This document shows positions 32,599 to 42,296 of a DNA stretch of 64,000 nt, in pieces. The position numbers and the translations under genes were made by a program. Source of the stretch: Emcibacteraceae bacterium (lineage in GTDB: Bacteria > Pseudomonadota > Alphaproteobacteria > Sphingomonadales > Emcibacteraceae); the NCBI GenBank assembly GCA_021774795.1, contig JAJFIR010000031.1, positions 1 to 64,000 on the forward strand, written 5' to 3'. The notes under the pieces are model-generated. The model saw only the letters and a list, made by a program, of their open reading frames with translations, was not told the origin of the DNA and did no database searches. Numbering within the stretch: the first letter of the stretch is position 1; every line of letters starts with the position of its first letter.

Positions 32599-35325
32599 TT
32601 AGGACATCAATTCCTTAAGTTGATAAATAAGATTTAATGCATCTTTAGGGCTAAGTTCATCAGGTCTGATATCGTCCAAAGCTTTTTCCAGCGTTGAGTT
32701 TTCTTGAATATTTGTGCTAACTGAATGTTGAACCGCAGAAAAAAGAGGTAAATCATCACTTAATGCTTGCATTTTTTGACCTTGAGCAGCCCCTTGTCCA
32801 TCATTGCCCCCTTGCTCCAGACTATGTAGAACCTGGGTCGCCCGTTCGACAACCACTTCCGGAAGTCCCGCAAGCTTAGCGACTTGTATTCCATATGACC
32901 GATCAGCGGAACCGTTAGCCACTTCATGGAGAAATATGACTTCGCCGTCCCATTCTTTCACCTTCATATAATAAAGTGCCAAATTGTTAAGCTTTGATGA
33001 TAGCGCAGTCATCTCATGATAATGTGTTGCAAATAAGCCACGGGCTTTATTTACTTCGTGCAAATGCTCCACTGCCGCCCACGCAATCGATAGGCCATCA
33101 TAAGTCGCCGTACCGCGGCCAATCTCATCAAGAATTACTAACGAACGCCGTGAGGACTGATTTAAAATAGCGGCTGTTTCCACCATTTCTACCATGAATG
33201 TTGACCGTCCACGTGCCAAATCATCGGACGCACCAACACGACTAAACAAGCGGTCAACAACGCCAATATGGGCCTTACTGGCGGGCACAAAGCTTCCCAT
33301 TTGCGCCATTACCGCAATAAGAGCGTTTTGGCGCAGAAAGGTGCTTTTCCCTGCCATATTGGGACCCGTAATAAGCCATAGGCGTTTATCAGTGCCTATA
33401 TCACAGTCATTGGCGACAAATTTGCCCGCTCGGCCCTGCATCAATGCCGTTTCTACAACCGGATGGCGCCCGCCTTCAATTTCAAAAGCCAAACTGTCAT
33501 CGACAATCGGTTTTATGTAATTATTTTCAACAGCCAGTTGCGCCATAGCCGAACCCACATCTAATTTCGCAAGTGCCGATGAAGTTTTTATAATATCATC
33601 CCAACATGATAGAACCATCGAAACCAGTTTTTCATAAATTTCATGTTCCAAGGATAATGCCCTATCGGCGGCCTGACCTATTTTGCCGGCAAGCTCCGCA
33701 AGTTCATTAGAATTAAACCTGACGACATTGGCCAATGTTTGGCGGTGAATAAACTCTTCATTATGTGGCGCGGCCATCAATTTATCACCATGAAGGGCCG
33801 TTACTTCAACAAAATACCCAAGAACATTATTATATTTAATTTTAAGACCGTTAATTTCAGTTTTTTCCTTGTAACTGCCCTCCAGGGCGGCAATAAGTCT
33901 TTTGCTTTCACTTTTAAGCATTTGAAATTCATCTAGTGCCGTATTGTAGCCTTTTGCAATAAAGTTACCGTCTCTAATAATAAGTGGGGGATCATCATGT
34001 AATGCTCGTTGAAGTTCGTTCACGATGTCATCATGATCATCTATATTTTGCAAAACGTTGTTTAAATCAGCAAACTGATCTTCCAGTTGATTTTTAAACT
34101 TCGATATATCTTTTAAAATAACTTGTTTAATCGATGATGCTTGCTCAAGACCATTTTTTACAGCCATTAGATCGCGTGGTCCGCCACGACCAACGGAAAG
34201 TCGCGACATTGCCCGCTCTATATCCGGGCATCCTTTCAACAAGCCCCTCAATTGTATTCGTAATGCCTCAGAGTTGAGGAAATAGGTCGTTAATTCAAGT
34301 CTATTATTGATCACTTTGTGGTCAGTAAGAGGTGCGCTTAAATAATTTCCAAGTAATCTTGCGCCCGCGCCGGTGATGGTCTTATCAATGGTTGAAAGCA
34401 AACTGCCTTTTTTTTCGCCAGAAAGTGTGTGCGTCAATTCCAGATTACGGCGCGTAGAACTGTCGATCATCATAATGCTGTCTTCCCCCATAACTTTGGG
34501 ATGTTTCAGTTTTGGAATTCTTCCTTTTTGAGTTTCAAGTAGATATTCAACCAATGCTCCCGTGGCGGCAAGGTCCGCGCGGGCGAAAGAACCAATGCCA
34601 TCCAAAACACTTACTTCAAAGGTTTCTTTTAATTTCTTCTCAGCTTTTGTGCTGTCAAATAAGCTTTGCTCGACCGGACTAATAATATGCTGCCAGTTAT
34701 CAAGTACATCGATTAGTTCCGTTTTATCCATCAAAGAAAACGGAACAATCAGCTCACCTGCTTGAAGGCGGGCAAGTTCGGCGTCTAAATTTACCGCTAT
34801 AATTTTGCTAACAAAAAAATCACCGGTTGTGATATCCAGCCAGGAAAGCGCATACTCACTCCCAACAAACGCGAGGGCAGCTAAATAGTTATGCGTCCGC
34901 GCATCAAGAAGATTTTCCTCTGTGATGGTTCCCGGTGTCACAAGCCTTATAACATCACGCTTTACAACCGACTTATTACCTCTTTTTTTTGCTTCTGCCG
35001 GATCCTCCATTTGTTCGCAAACAGCAACTTTGAAGCCTTTACCAATCAAGCGGGAAAGGTAATTTTCCGCAGCGTGAACCGGCACGCCACACATTGGAAT
35101 ATCCTGTTCCATATGTTTTCCGCGCTTAGTCAATGTTATATCAAGCGCCGCCGATGCTTTAACCGCGTCATCAAAAAAAAGTTCGTAAAAATCTCCCATT
35201 CGGTAAAACAACAAATAGTCTTGATGCGTGTTTTTTAACGCTAGAAACTGCATCATCATCGGTGTCGTTTTTCCGGTACTAGATTTTGTGTTTTGCGCGG
35301 TATCTACTGTATCGTTCAGGGTCAT
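32599..35325 (-). CDS. mutS: DNA mismatch repair protein MutS
   Basis: The mismatch-recognition domain has TPMMMQFLALKNTHQDYLLFYRMGDFYELFFDDA with the Phe-X-Glu motif inserted at a mismatch (residues in FYEL). The ATPase domain has Walker A GPNMAGKST (near residue 653) and VILDEIGRGTATYDGLSIAWA with the downstream ATHYHEM. Length 908 is usual for Alphaproteobacteria. It acts with MutL in post-replicative repair. It is the first gene of the mutS-glnD-murJ cluster. Confidence 0.98.
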   Translation of the reverse strand: MTLNDTVDTAQNTKSSTGKTTPMMMQFLALKNTHQDYLLFYRMGDFYELFFDDAVKASAALDITLTKRGKHMEQDIPMCGVPVHAAENYLSRLIGKGFKVAVCEQMEDPAEAKKRGNKSVVKRDVIRLVTPGTITEENLLDARTHNYLAALAFVGSEYALSWLDITTGDFFVSKIIAVNLDAELARLQAGELIVPFSLMDKTELIDVLDNWQHIISPVEQSLFDSTKAEKKLKETFEVSVLDGIGSFARADLAATGALVEYLLETQKGRIPKLKHPKVMGEDSIMMIDSSTRRNLELTHTLSGEKKGSLLSTIDKTITGAGARLLGNYLSAPLTDHKVINNRLELTTYFLNSEALRIQLRGLLKGCPDIERAMSRLSVGRGGPRDLMAVKNGLEQASSIKQVILKDISKFKNQLEDQFADLNNVLQNIDDHDDIVNELQRALHDDPPLIIRDGNFIAKGYNTALDEFQMLKSESKRLIAALEGSYKEKTEINGLKIKYNNVLGYFVEVTALHGDKLMAAPHNEEFIHRQTLANVVRFNSNELAELAGKIGQAADRALSLEHEIYEKLVSMVLSCWDDIIKTSSALAKLDVGSAMAQLAVENNYIKPIVDDSLAFEIEGGRHPVVETALMQGRAGKFVANDCDIGTDKRLWLITGPNMAGKSTFLRQNALIAVMAQMGSFVPASKAHIGVVDRLFSRVGASDDLARGRSTFMVEMVETAAILNQSSRRSLVILDEIGRGTATYDGLSIAWAAVEHLHEVNKARGLFATHYHEMTALSSKLNNLALYYMKVKEWDGEVIFLHEVANGSADRSYGIQVAKLAGLPEVVVERATQVLHSLEQGGNDGQGAAQGQKMQALSDDLPLFSAVQHSVSTNIQENSTLEKALDDIRPDELSPKDALNLIYQLKELMS

Positions 35326-35371
35326 TGATAAATTCTTTGGTATTTTTATTGACTATTAATCTAACAGAACA

Positions 35372-36223
35372 TTAGTCATCGAATAACGATAAATATCTGC
35401 TTTCTAACCGATCTACCGGCAGCAGAATAAATACATCAGTGGTATTGAATTGTTCATCAATAACCGCGCTGTCGCCTACATAACATCCCAACCTCAAATA
35501 TCCTTTAATAAGCGGGGCTAGAGCGCGCAATGCCTCTCTCTTATTATAATTTCCGTCAGGATAATAATTCATTTTTTGAGCCAGTCCATTGACGGCGGAA
35601 ATATTATATTCTTTAGGTGTTTTATAATTATGATAAAGGTGCGTTAAAGGGACTTTCAATTTATCCTGATTAATGCCGGGTAAACTTGCACAACCAAAAA
35701 GATAGCCAATCTTATGCCGTTCAACATATTTAGCAATGAATTTCCACATCATATGCATCACAACATTAGTTCTATATTCGAACTTCACGCAGCTACGGCC
35801 CAGCTCCAGTAACTGGCGGTTACCTTTTAATTTTCGAAAATGATCATTGTAAAGATTGCTCAAATTAAATTCACTGGCGGAATAAAAATCCCGCTGACCT
35901 TTTATCACTTCCTCGCGCAACAATCTGTATGTTGCGACAACCCTTTCGGAGCCTGTTTTGGAATTGTCGAATGCTAAAAGATGATCACACACTTCATCAA
36001 ACTCATCAAAATCTCTCGCTTCTTTTTTTACTACATCGCATGGATGCGCGCCTAATTCTTCAAAAAAAACTTGATATCTTAAAGCCTGCCCAGCCCTAAC
36101 TTCTTCATCTGTACGCGCGATTCTTACTTCAATATCACCGCTGATAATACTAAGCGGATCATCATCCACTTTTATACTATATTTATTAGCGACGATATTC
36201 ATACCCGCAAATTTCACCCTCAT
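35372..36223 (-). CDS. olsB: ornithine lipid synthesis N-acyltransferase OlsB
   Basis: OlsB transfers a 3-hydroxyacyl chain from acyl carrier protein to the alpha-amino group of ornithine. The GNAT-like fold is seen in IEVRIARTDEEVRAGQALRYQVFFEELGA (family opening), ELGRSCVKFEYRTNVVMHMMWKFIAKYVERHKIGYLFGCASLPG and ALAPLIKGYLRLGCYVGDSAVIDEQFNTTDVFILLPVDRL (family end). Ornithine lipids are phosphate-free membrane lipids often used under phosphate limitation. A possible OlsA partner is the PlsC-type protein at 19837-20661. Start codon uncertain: ATG at 36223 or the one 21 bases further in. Confidence 0.88.
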   Translation of the reverse strand: MRVKFAGMNIVANKYSIKVDDDPLSIISGDIEVRIARTDEEVRAGQALRYQVFFEELGAHPCDVVKKEARDFDEFDEVCDHLLAFDNSKTGSERVVATYRLLREEVIKGQRDFYSASEFNLSNLYNDHFRKLKGNRQLLELGRSCVKFEYRTNVVMHMMWKFIAKYVERHKIGYLFGCASLPGINQDKLKVPLTHLYHNYKTPKEYNISAVNGLAQKMNYYPDGNYNKREALRALAPLIKGYLRLGCYVGDSAVIDEQFNTTDVFILLPVDRLESRYLSLFDD

Positions 36224-36335
36224 TTATTCACTTCTTGCCAAATTATTGAAATGATATCGTCATTTATAGTTTGAACCAAACGATTTTTTATTTCTTTTCG
36301 TTTACCAATCGAAGGTTAAAGGATAAAACTCTTTC

Positions 36336-36731
36336 ATGAACAATTCCAATTCTATCCCAAGCGACAATTGTGCTGTATGCGGCGGTTCTGTCACGAGTAA
36401 ATTGAAACAATCGGTAGTGTTTCATTGCAATTTCTGCGGGTTCGAAAAAATCATTGGGATAAAATCCACTTCCAGCAGTAACGATTTAATCTATGTGAAC
36501 GATGTTAATGAATTTTTTAAAAACAAATACGTTAAGTTGAATAAGGGCGAGACTTTCCAATTCTCTGTGCCGGTAACTCGGTTTTATAAAAGACCAAAAC
36601 CGATAAAAGGACAAATTAATTTTTTCAAGTCGAAAAATATCATGTTCCTGATTGAACAACATGGATTTCAAATGGTTTCCAGGGAGTCGCGTTTTTCAAC
36701 GCAATTAACTTTGCTCGTTCGCAAGGTTTGA
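36336..36731 (+). CDS. zinc-ribbon protein resembling a methyltransferase with its core deleted
   Basis: The first 35 residues form a CxxC...CxxC zinc ribbon (NCAVCGGSV, then HCNFCGFEKI), like the ribbon at the start of many class I SAM-dependent methyltransferases. The last 45 residues (KGQINFFKSKNIMFLIEQHGFQMVSRESRFSTQLTLLVRK) resemble the end of such enzymes, the segment that follows the HxxxF turn and ends with a beta hairpin. The SAM-binding Rossmann core between them (about 130 residues) is absent, and a stretch VNEFFKNKYVKLNKGETFQFSVPV joins the parts. It could be an internally deleted pseudogene or a small protein of its own. It overlaps the convergent ampG by 27 bases. Confidence 0.6.
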   Translation: MNNSNSIPSDNCAVCGGSVTSKLKQSVVFHCNFCGFEKIIGIKSTSSSNDLIYVNDVNEFFKNKYVKLNKGETFQFSVPVTRFYKRPKPIKGQINFFKSKNIMFLIEQHGFQMVSRESRFSTQLTLLVRKV

Positions 36732-38084
36732 ATGCTTTGTGTTTATATCTTCTATGGATTTTATCCAATACAATAATAAAATCCCTGGCACAGCTAAAAT
36801 AGCGGTGATGATAAAGAACCAAAACCAACCCGATGCCTCCACTATATATCCACTCGGCGAAGATAATATTTTCACGGTGAATTGGTTTAAGGCACTAAGC
36901 AGGGCAAATTGTGTCACAGTAAATGACCGATTACAAAGCAATGACAAATAAGCCACTAATACTGTCGCTCCCATGCCAGTAGCAAAATTCTCGAACCCCA
37001 TAGTTGCCGCCAAAAAATAGGCATTAGTACCGACAACATAAAGCGCGGAAAACATCAAGTTTGACACAAGCTGCAGCACCGCGCAAATCAATAAAGCTTT
37101 CCATAATCCTACTTTATTCATCAATGCGCCGCCAACGGCAAATCCTGCTAGCAACGCCCAGAAACCAACAGCTTTACCGGAATTAGCAATGACAAGATCG
37201 TCAAATCCTAATGATAAAAAATACTTTGTTTGAAGGGAGATCGCCAAACTATCACCAAGTTTATAAAAAACAGCAAATAAAAGAAATACATACCAGCCGC
37301 GCCGCGTAAGAAATTCTTTAAAGGGTGCAATGACCGTCATATAAAACCAAGCCGAATATTCCTTAAATTTCCGCGATTTAAACTCTTGTCTTTGTAATAC
37401 TTTTTCGAATTCTTCATGGATTTGCGCTTTTTCTTTGGTGACCTTATGGTCAGGTTCCTTCATGTAAAGCGCCGCTACCATTCCAACCCCCATCAACGAA
37501 CTACCAATAATAAAGAGCGTCGACCATTCGATATCCAAAAGCGTATATAGATAAATGACACCAATGGAAAAAATAATTCCCGCTATCCTGTACCCGTAAA
37601 TATAAAGTGCCGCACCCGCCGCCTGCTCGTCGTCTTCGAGTACTTCAATGCGAAATCCATCGATAACAATGTCTTGTGTCGCGCCAAATAATGCTATTAA
37701 AAACGCCACTATATAAGTCTGAGAATAATTGACTTCCGGCAACGTAAAGCCAAGCAACATTATCGACAATGCGAGCATCACCTGAGATAGCAAAAGCCAA
37801 CTGCGCCTTTGGCCAAATAATTTGTGTAAAACAGGAAGTTTTAGCTGATCGACAAAGGGCGACCAAAGAAACTTTATTGTGTAGGGTAAACCCGCCGCAG
37901 CAAGGAGGCTTATATCACTGGGGGATAAATCTATTTTAGAGACCCAGTAACTCAGCGCTCCTGTTAGTACACCATATGGAACGCCCGATGAAAACCCTAA
38001 AAATAATATCGCTATTACTTTTGGCTTTAAATAAACTTTAGCAGCTTCAAGAGTGGACAATTGATGGTTCTCGGCTGAGGGCAA
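36705..38084 (-). CDS. ampG: AmpG-family muropeptide permease
   Basis: The 459-residue MFS protein has around 12-14 hydrophobic helices. It carries the AmpG opening (KVIAILFLGFSSGVPYGVLTGALSYWVSK) and the signature LPYTIKFLWSPFVDQLKLPVLHKLFGQRRSWLLLSQ. A family-typical segment GATQDIVIDGFRIEVLEDDEQAAGAALYIYGYRIAG follows. AmpG imports anhydromuropeptides for cell-wall recycling. No AmpD or AmpR is adjacent. Confidence 0.92.
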   Translation of the reverse strand: MPSAENHQLSTLEAAKVYLKPKVIAILFLGFSSGVPYGVLTGALSYWVSKIDLSPSDISLLAAAGLPYTIKFLWSPFVDQLKLPVLHKLFGQRRSWLLLSQVMLALSIMLLGFTLPEVNYSQTYIVAFLIALFGATQDIVIDGFRIEVLEDDEQAAGAALYIYGYRIAGIIFSIGVIYLYTLLDIEWSTLFIIGSSLMGVGMVAALYMKEPDHKVTKEKAQIHEEFEKVLQRQEFKSRKFKEYSAWFYMTVIAPFKEFLTRRGWYVFLLFAVFYKLGDSLAISLQTKYFLSLGFDDLVIANSGKAVGFWALLAGFAVGGALMNKVGLWKALLICAVLQLVSNLMFSALYVVGTNAYFLAATMGFENFATGMGATVLVAYLSLLCNRSFTVTQFALLSALNQFTVKILSSPSGYIVEASGWFWFFIITAILAVPGILLLYWIKSIEDINTKHSNLANEQS

Positions 38085-38165
38085 AGGTTTTCTCTATTAA
38101 TATCTGTATTTAACCGCAGAGTGGCGGAACATTAAGGCAAGGTCAAGACCCATTCACACCCGCAT

Positions 38166-38723
38166 TCACATTGACCTGATCCATGATTTGAGCTGAATAA
38201 GTTGGCTTTTGAGCAAGGCCGGATCGTTTCTTAAATTTGCTAATAGTAATAAACCATTTAACGCAGCCATCAGGCGGTCGCCTTGATCGGTTGCGCTTTC
38301 AGATTTAAACATAATTACAAATTGTTCATCTATCCAGTTATGTTGTATCTTTAGGATATCTTCTGCCGCCTTAGTAAGCTCATCGCCAGAATTCCTGAGG
38401 TCATAATAAAGATTAAGGACAGCATCACCTTCTTTAGCAACTTCTTCCGCATTTTCATAATAAGTATCAAGGTGAAGACTAAGTCTTTGTCGCGCATTCA
38501 AATTTTCTTCGTATTCCTTAAATTCTTTTTTCAGATTCTGGGAATATGATTTTAAGACTTTATTGCAGCAATCTTCCTTACTTTCAAAATGTTGATAAAA
38601 GTCATCCTCTGAAATATTTGCAGCGGCAATAATATCTTCAACATCGGTCTTATAGTATCCGTCTTTTTGAAATTTTTCTTTCGCAACGATTATAATATTT
38701 GCCGACAATACTTTTTTATTCAT
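38166..38723 (-). CDS. TetR/AcrR-family regulator
   Basis: The N-terminal helix-turn-helix has the TetR layout: SANIIIVAKEKFQKDGYYKTDVEDIIAAANISEDDFYQHFESKEDCCNKVL (residues 8-58). The rest is a helical ligand-binding domain without recognisable specificity. It is divergent from no neighbour and lies 81 bases upstream of ampG in the same direction, so it may control ampG or a distant target. Confidence 0.88.
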   Translation of the reverse strand: MNKKVLSANIIIVAKEKFQKDGYYKTDVEDIIAAANISEDDFYQHFESKEDCCNKVLKSYSQNLKKEFKEYEENLNARQRLSLHLDTYYENAEEVAKEGDAVLNLYYDLRNSGDELTKAAEDILKIQHNWIDEQFVIMFKSESATDQGDRLMAALNGLLLLANLRNDPALLKSQLIQLKSWIRSM

Positions 38724-38905
38724 TATTTACGCCCTATTTATTTCAACACCAAAATATAAAAAGGTGCCGCATTAACAACTTAGTCAAAATATCTACGCTA
38801 AATTACTTGAAAAATTACTAATAGAGAGAGCATCCTATGATAAGGATATGAAATTTGTGTTATATTTAATTAAAAATATCGCAAAATTTGAATGTTTTCC
38901 AGCAC

Positions 38906-38933
38906 AAAAAAAGCCGCTTATAAATAAGCGGCT
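38906..38933 (-). terminator. intrinsic terminator of rpmB
   Basis: AGCCGCTTAT and ATAAGCGGCT (38912-38921 and 38924-38933) make a compact GC-rich hairpin with a 4-base effective loop. On the minus strand it is followed by a run of seven T residues (A-run at 38906-38912 on the plus strand). It begins 24 bases after the rpmB stop codon. Confidence 0.92.
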
Positions 38934-38956
38934 CAGAGATTCCATCAAAATTAACT

Positions 38957-39244
38957 TTATGCGGCAGCTAATTTCTTCTTAATATTCTTTTTCAGACGTC
39001 TGGCCTTAAGTGACAATTTAATGTCATTTGACTTTACAAGAAAATTATCCAATCCACCATTATGTTCAACACTGCGCAGAGCGTGTGCTGATATGCGCAT
39101 TTTTACTGCTTGACCAAGAGCATCACTCATCAAAGTAACTTTAGTAAGATTAGGACGGAATGTCCGGCGGGTTCTATTAAGCGCGTGGCTTACATTGTTA
39201 CCGCTCATTACAGCTTTGCCTGTTAATTCACATACACGTGACAT
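38957..39244 (-). CDS. rpmB: 50S ribosomal protein L28
   Basis: The 95-residue protein begins [33 protein letters not shown], the standard L28 N terminus, and contains [24 protein letters not shown] and a basic end ([17 protein letters not shown]). It has the usual length for alphaproteobacterial L28. It lacks the four-Cys zinc ribbon of some L28 copies. It is a single gene ending in the terminator at 38906-38933. Confidence 0.97.
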   Translation of the reverse strand: MSRVCELTGKAVMSGNNVSHALNRTRRTFRPNLTKVTLMSDALGQAVKMRISAHALRSVEHNGGLDNFLVKSNDIKLSLKARRLKKNIKKKLAAA

Positions 39245-39452
39245 TGTCTTGTCCTTAACTTAATTTTCTATATCCAAAGACCAAATGAATTATTCCGCTT
39301 AAGAATCGTCCCGTGGTCTGATAAAACTTGAAAGCGGTATATAGGGGATAGTGCTATATACGTCAAGAATTATCACCTAATTAAATCGAAAAAGATCAAA
39401 TAATAAGCTCACCATTTTATTATTCCGATTTTGAATTCCTAATCCCATATTA

Positions 39453-40679
39453 TTATAGATAACTTAGCCACCAATCCTTGCGGGTTCGTTTGACACCTGC
39501 GAACCATTTACAAAATGGATAAAGAAGAACTAAAACCAAAATCCAGACAAGATAGACACCTGTCAGTCCAGTTCCGTAACCTTCTGGATAAAAGACAAAA
39601 AAATGAACCATTTCATGAGCTTCAAAACCTTGCATCATCCCAAACAGGATACTCAACAGGTGAATAAGGTATAAATGAACGACATAAAACGCTAATGGCA
39701 CCCTTCCAAACATCACAAGTGTGTCTTTAAGCCAACCCGTCCATTTATCCGCTAATCCACACAGAATAGCCATCGGACCTAGCGTTACCAAAAGAAAAAG
39801 GAAACTTGGCGGATATTTACTGACATTCATAAAATCAAAAAATGTTGCAAGCAGGCCGAGTTGTTGATTTTCCCATGAATTTGGCTCTCCGTATATGTCC
39901 AGAAATCTAAGAATAATGAATACTGCAATTGATATTAAACCGGATTTGATCAACAGTTTATCTCTTGAAATCGCCTCTTTTTCAAAAATATAAGCTATTC
40001 CATACCCAAATAAAATAACCCCTATCCAAGGTAAAACAGGGTAAGTGATAAACAATAAATAGGGCCCAATTTCATATATTCCCATAGAATGGATTGCTGC
40101 CCCAAGCGAAGTAATCTCTGCCATCTGTGTTGTTAACGGCCATATTGCATCAAGAAGATTGTGTCCCGCAATAATTACCGCCCCTAAGAATAAACAAATC
40201 CGCGCACCTAGAAATAACACGCCTGAAAGTACAACCATACTGACGCCAAGAGCCCAGATAACCTGCAATGCCACCGATATGGTCCCCCCTGCCAACGGTT
40301 CCCCAAATGGAGTGAAGGAAAATGCTGTTGAAACAACAAAAAATTCTAGAAACATCAACCATATACCGCGTTTAAATACAAACGCTGCTAATTCATATTG
40401 CGTTTTTCGGGCGGACATTAAACCGATTGAAGTGCCGGCTAACAGAACAAACACTGGAGCGCAAAAATGTGTAATCCAGCGCATAAAATAAATACCGACG
40501 CTTATATCCGGCTGTTCCATCGGATCCTGCACACCTACCATGTAGAAAAAATCCCTCACATGGTCAATTGCCATTATAATGATTACCAGCCCCCTCACCA
40601 TATCAATGTTAGATAATCGGTAAGAACGCGCGTCAGCAGTTTGAATATTAATATTCCCGATGTCGACACCCTCTTGCAT
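39453..40679 (-). CDS. DUF1624/heparan-alpha-glucosaminide N-acetyltransferase-like membrane protein, copy 1
   Basis: The 408-residue protein begins with SYRLSNIDMVRGLVIIIMAIDHVRDFF, the signature of DUF1624 and of the human HGSNAT catalytic domain, and then has about ten membrane helices. The RWITHFCAPVFVLLAGTSIGLMSARK segment is typical. The invariant HFCAPVF His is the likely acetyl carrier in the family. It may transfer acetyl groups across the membrane to a sugar acceptor. It is about two-thirds identical by eye to the next gene (40833-42074), for example in the last 60 residues (LIGVYVGWALAVAILYPFC versus LTGVYLVWILVLVLLYPFC). Confidence 0.85.
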   Translation of the reverse strand: MQEGVDIGNINIQTADARSYRLSNIDMVRGLVIIIMAIDHVRDFFYMVGVQDPMEQPDISVGIYFMRWITHFCAPVFVLLAGTSIGLMSARKTQYELAAFVFKRGIWLMFLEFFVVSTAFSFTPFGEPLAGGTISVALQVIWALGVSMVVLSGVLFLGARICLFLGAVIIAGHNLLDAIWPLTTQMAEITSLGAAIHSMGIYEIGPYLLFITYPVLPWIGVILFGYGIAYIFEKEAISRDKLLIKSGLISIAVFIILRFLDIYGEPNSWENQQLGLLATFFDFMNVSKYPPSFLFLLVTLGPMAILCGLADKWTGWLKDTLVMFGRVPLAFYVVHLYLIHLLSILFGMMQGFEAHEMVHFFVFYPEGYGTGLTGVYLVWILVLVLLYPFCKWFAGVKRTRKDWWLSYL

Positions 40680-40778
40680 TATAATACAGACCTCTTGACG
40701 GACTTTTGAATATGGATACTTATCTATAAAAATAAAATAATCGTGATCCTGTTTCTGAGCAAGATATACTATATAAAG

Positions 40779-40808
40779 AAAGGGCAGTATTTAAAAACAC
40801 CGCCCTTT
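40779..40808 (-). terminator. intrinsic terminator between the two DUF1624 genes
   Basis: AAAGGGCAGTAT (40779-40790) faces ACACCGCCCTTT (40797-40808). On the minus strand every position pairs once two G-U pairs are allowed (plus-strand folding would have two A-C mismatches). Minus-strand sequence after it is TTTCTTTATATAG. It follows the end of the copy 2 gene by 25 bases. Confidence 0.65.
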
Positions 40809-40832
40809 AAAATTTAAATAAGTTCCATTTTC

Positions 40833-42074
40833 TTAAAGATAGCTCAACCACCAATCTTTACGTTTGCTTTTGATCTGCGCTACCCACATGCAAAAGGGGT
40901 ACAAAATTGCAACCGCCAAAGCCCAACCCACATAAACCCCAATCAATCCAACGCCGTAACCTTCCGGATAAAAAGGGAAAAAATGCATCATTTGATTAAA
41001 TTCAAACCCCTGCCCTACACCAAGTAAGACGCTAAAAGCATGAATCAGATATAAATGCACTACGTAAAACGCAAACGGCACGCGGCCAAACATAACAAGC
41101 GTATCTTTCAGCCAACCCTTCACTTTATCCGCTTGTGAACAAACGAGAGCCATTAGACCTAACGTCGCGAGGATATATAACAGGCTGGCGGGATATTTGC
41201 TTACATTCATGAAGTCAAAGAACGTCGCTAATGCACCATATTCCTGAACCTGCCATGGGTTCGGCTCACCGTAAATTCCGACAAACCGGAGTATCACAAA
41301 TGTCGCCAAAAAAGCCACGCCGATTTTTATAAGAAAAGCGTCTCTTTCTTTTGGGGCTTTCTGAAAAATGAAAGTCGTTGCATATCCGAGTAGCATAATA
41401 CCTACACAAGGCAAAAGCGGATAAACTGTGTTTACATAGAATGGCCCTATAAATAATGAGTTTTGAGAGTGCAATGTGGTCCAGAAAGGATCTGTACCGT
41501 CGGAAAACATGGTACCATTTAACCAAATCGGATCGAGAAGGTTATGACCCAGAAGTATTACGACTGCTAGTGCAAAGCATATGCGCGGCCCCATAAATTG
41601 CGCGCCTGCCAAAACAACCATGCTAACACCCAACGCCCATATAACCTGCAAGGGTATGATAATAGCACCACCAACAGCGGGTTCCCCCAGCGGAGTAAAG
41701 GACCAGGCCGTCGCAACAACAGTGACTTCCATAACAATAAGCCATAGACCACGTTTTAAAACAAACGTGCCAATGTCCTTTGCTGATTTGCGGGTGGCCA
41801 TCAAGCCAATGGAAGTACCCGCTAGAAATATAAATACCGGCGCACAAAAATGAGTAATCCAGCGGGTAAAATATAACCCGATACTAATATCAGGTTGGGC
41901 CATCGGATCCTGCACACCGCCCATCATTAAATAATCTCTCACATGATCCAGTGCCATAATTATAATCACCAGGCCCCGCATCATATCTATATTTGTAAGT
42001 CGATAGGATCGTTTATCGGTTTCTTTTTTTTCGACATCTATAATGAAGTCGTATTTGCTATTTAACATATTCAT
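40833..42074 (-). CDS. DUF1624/heparan-alpha-glucosaminide N-acetyltransferase-like membrane protein, copy 2
   Basis: This is the upstream paralogue of the preceding entry, with the same architecture: SYRLTNIDMMRGLVIIIMALDHVRDY, RWITHFCAPVFIFLAGTSIGLMATRKSA and LVMFGRVPFAFYVVHLYLIH. The two probably arose by tandem duplication. A good ribosome binding site (AGAAGGATACAG) precedes its ATG. A terminator and a 153-base gap separate it from copy 1, so each is likely to be expressed on its own. The acceptor molecule is not known. Confidence 0.85.
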   Translation of the reverse strand: MNMLNSKYDFIIDVEKKETDKRSYRLTNIDMMRGLVIIIMALDHVRDYLMMGGVQDPMAQPDISIGLYFTRWITHFCAPVFIFLAGTSIGLMATRKSAKDIGTFVLKRGLWLIVMEVTVVATAWSFTPLGEPAVGGAIIIPLQVIWALGVSMVVLAGAQFMGPRICFALAVVILLGHNLLDPIWLNGTMFSDGTDPFWTTLHSQNSLFIGPFYVNTVYPLLPCVGIMLLGYATTFIFQKAPKERDAFLIKIGVAFLATFVILRFVGIYGEPNPWQVQEYGALATFFDFMNVSKYPASLLYILATLGLMALVCSQADKVKGWLKDTLVMFGRVPFAFYVVHLYLIHAFSVLLGVGQGFEFNQMMHFFPFYPEGYGVGLIGVYVGWALAVAILYPFCMWVAQIKSKRKDWWLSYL

Positions 42075-42296
42075 TTTCTGTATCCTTCTAATAAATTATC
42101 AATCTGATTTCGTAACCTGATGAAGGTCGTTTCTTGATGATATTAATAGGACGATCAGATTCGCTCTGCTTGAAGAGCAGATGAAAACTTCATGATATTT
42201 GACAAAAGTTTCATGTAGATTACGTGTAGAAGAAATGAAGAACCCCAGAATCGTAAGTTTCTGGAAAAAAATAACTACGAGATAGATAAAAACCGT

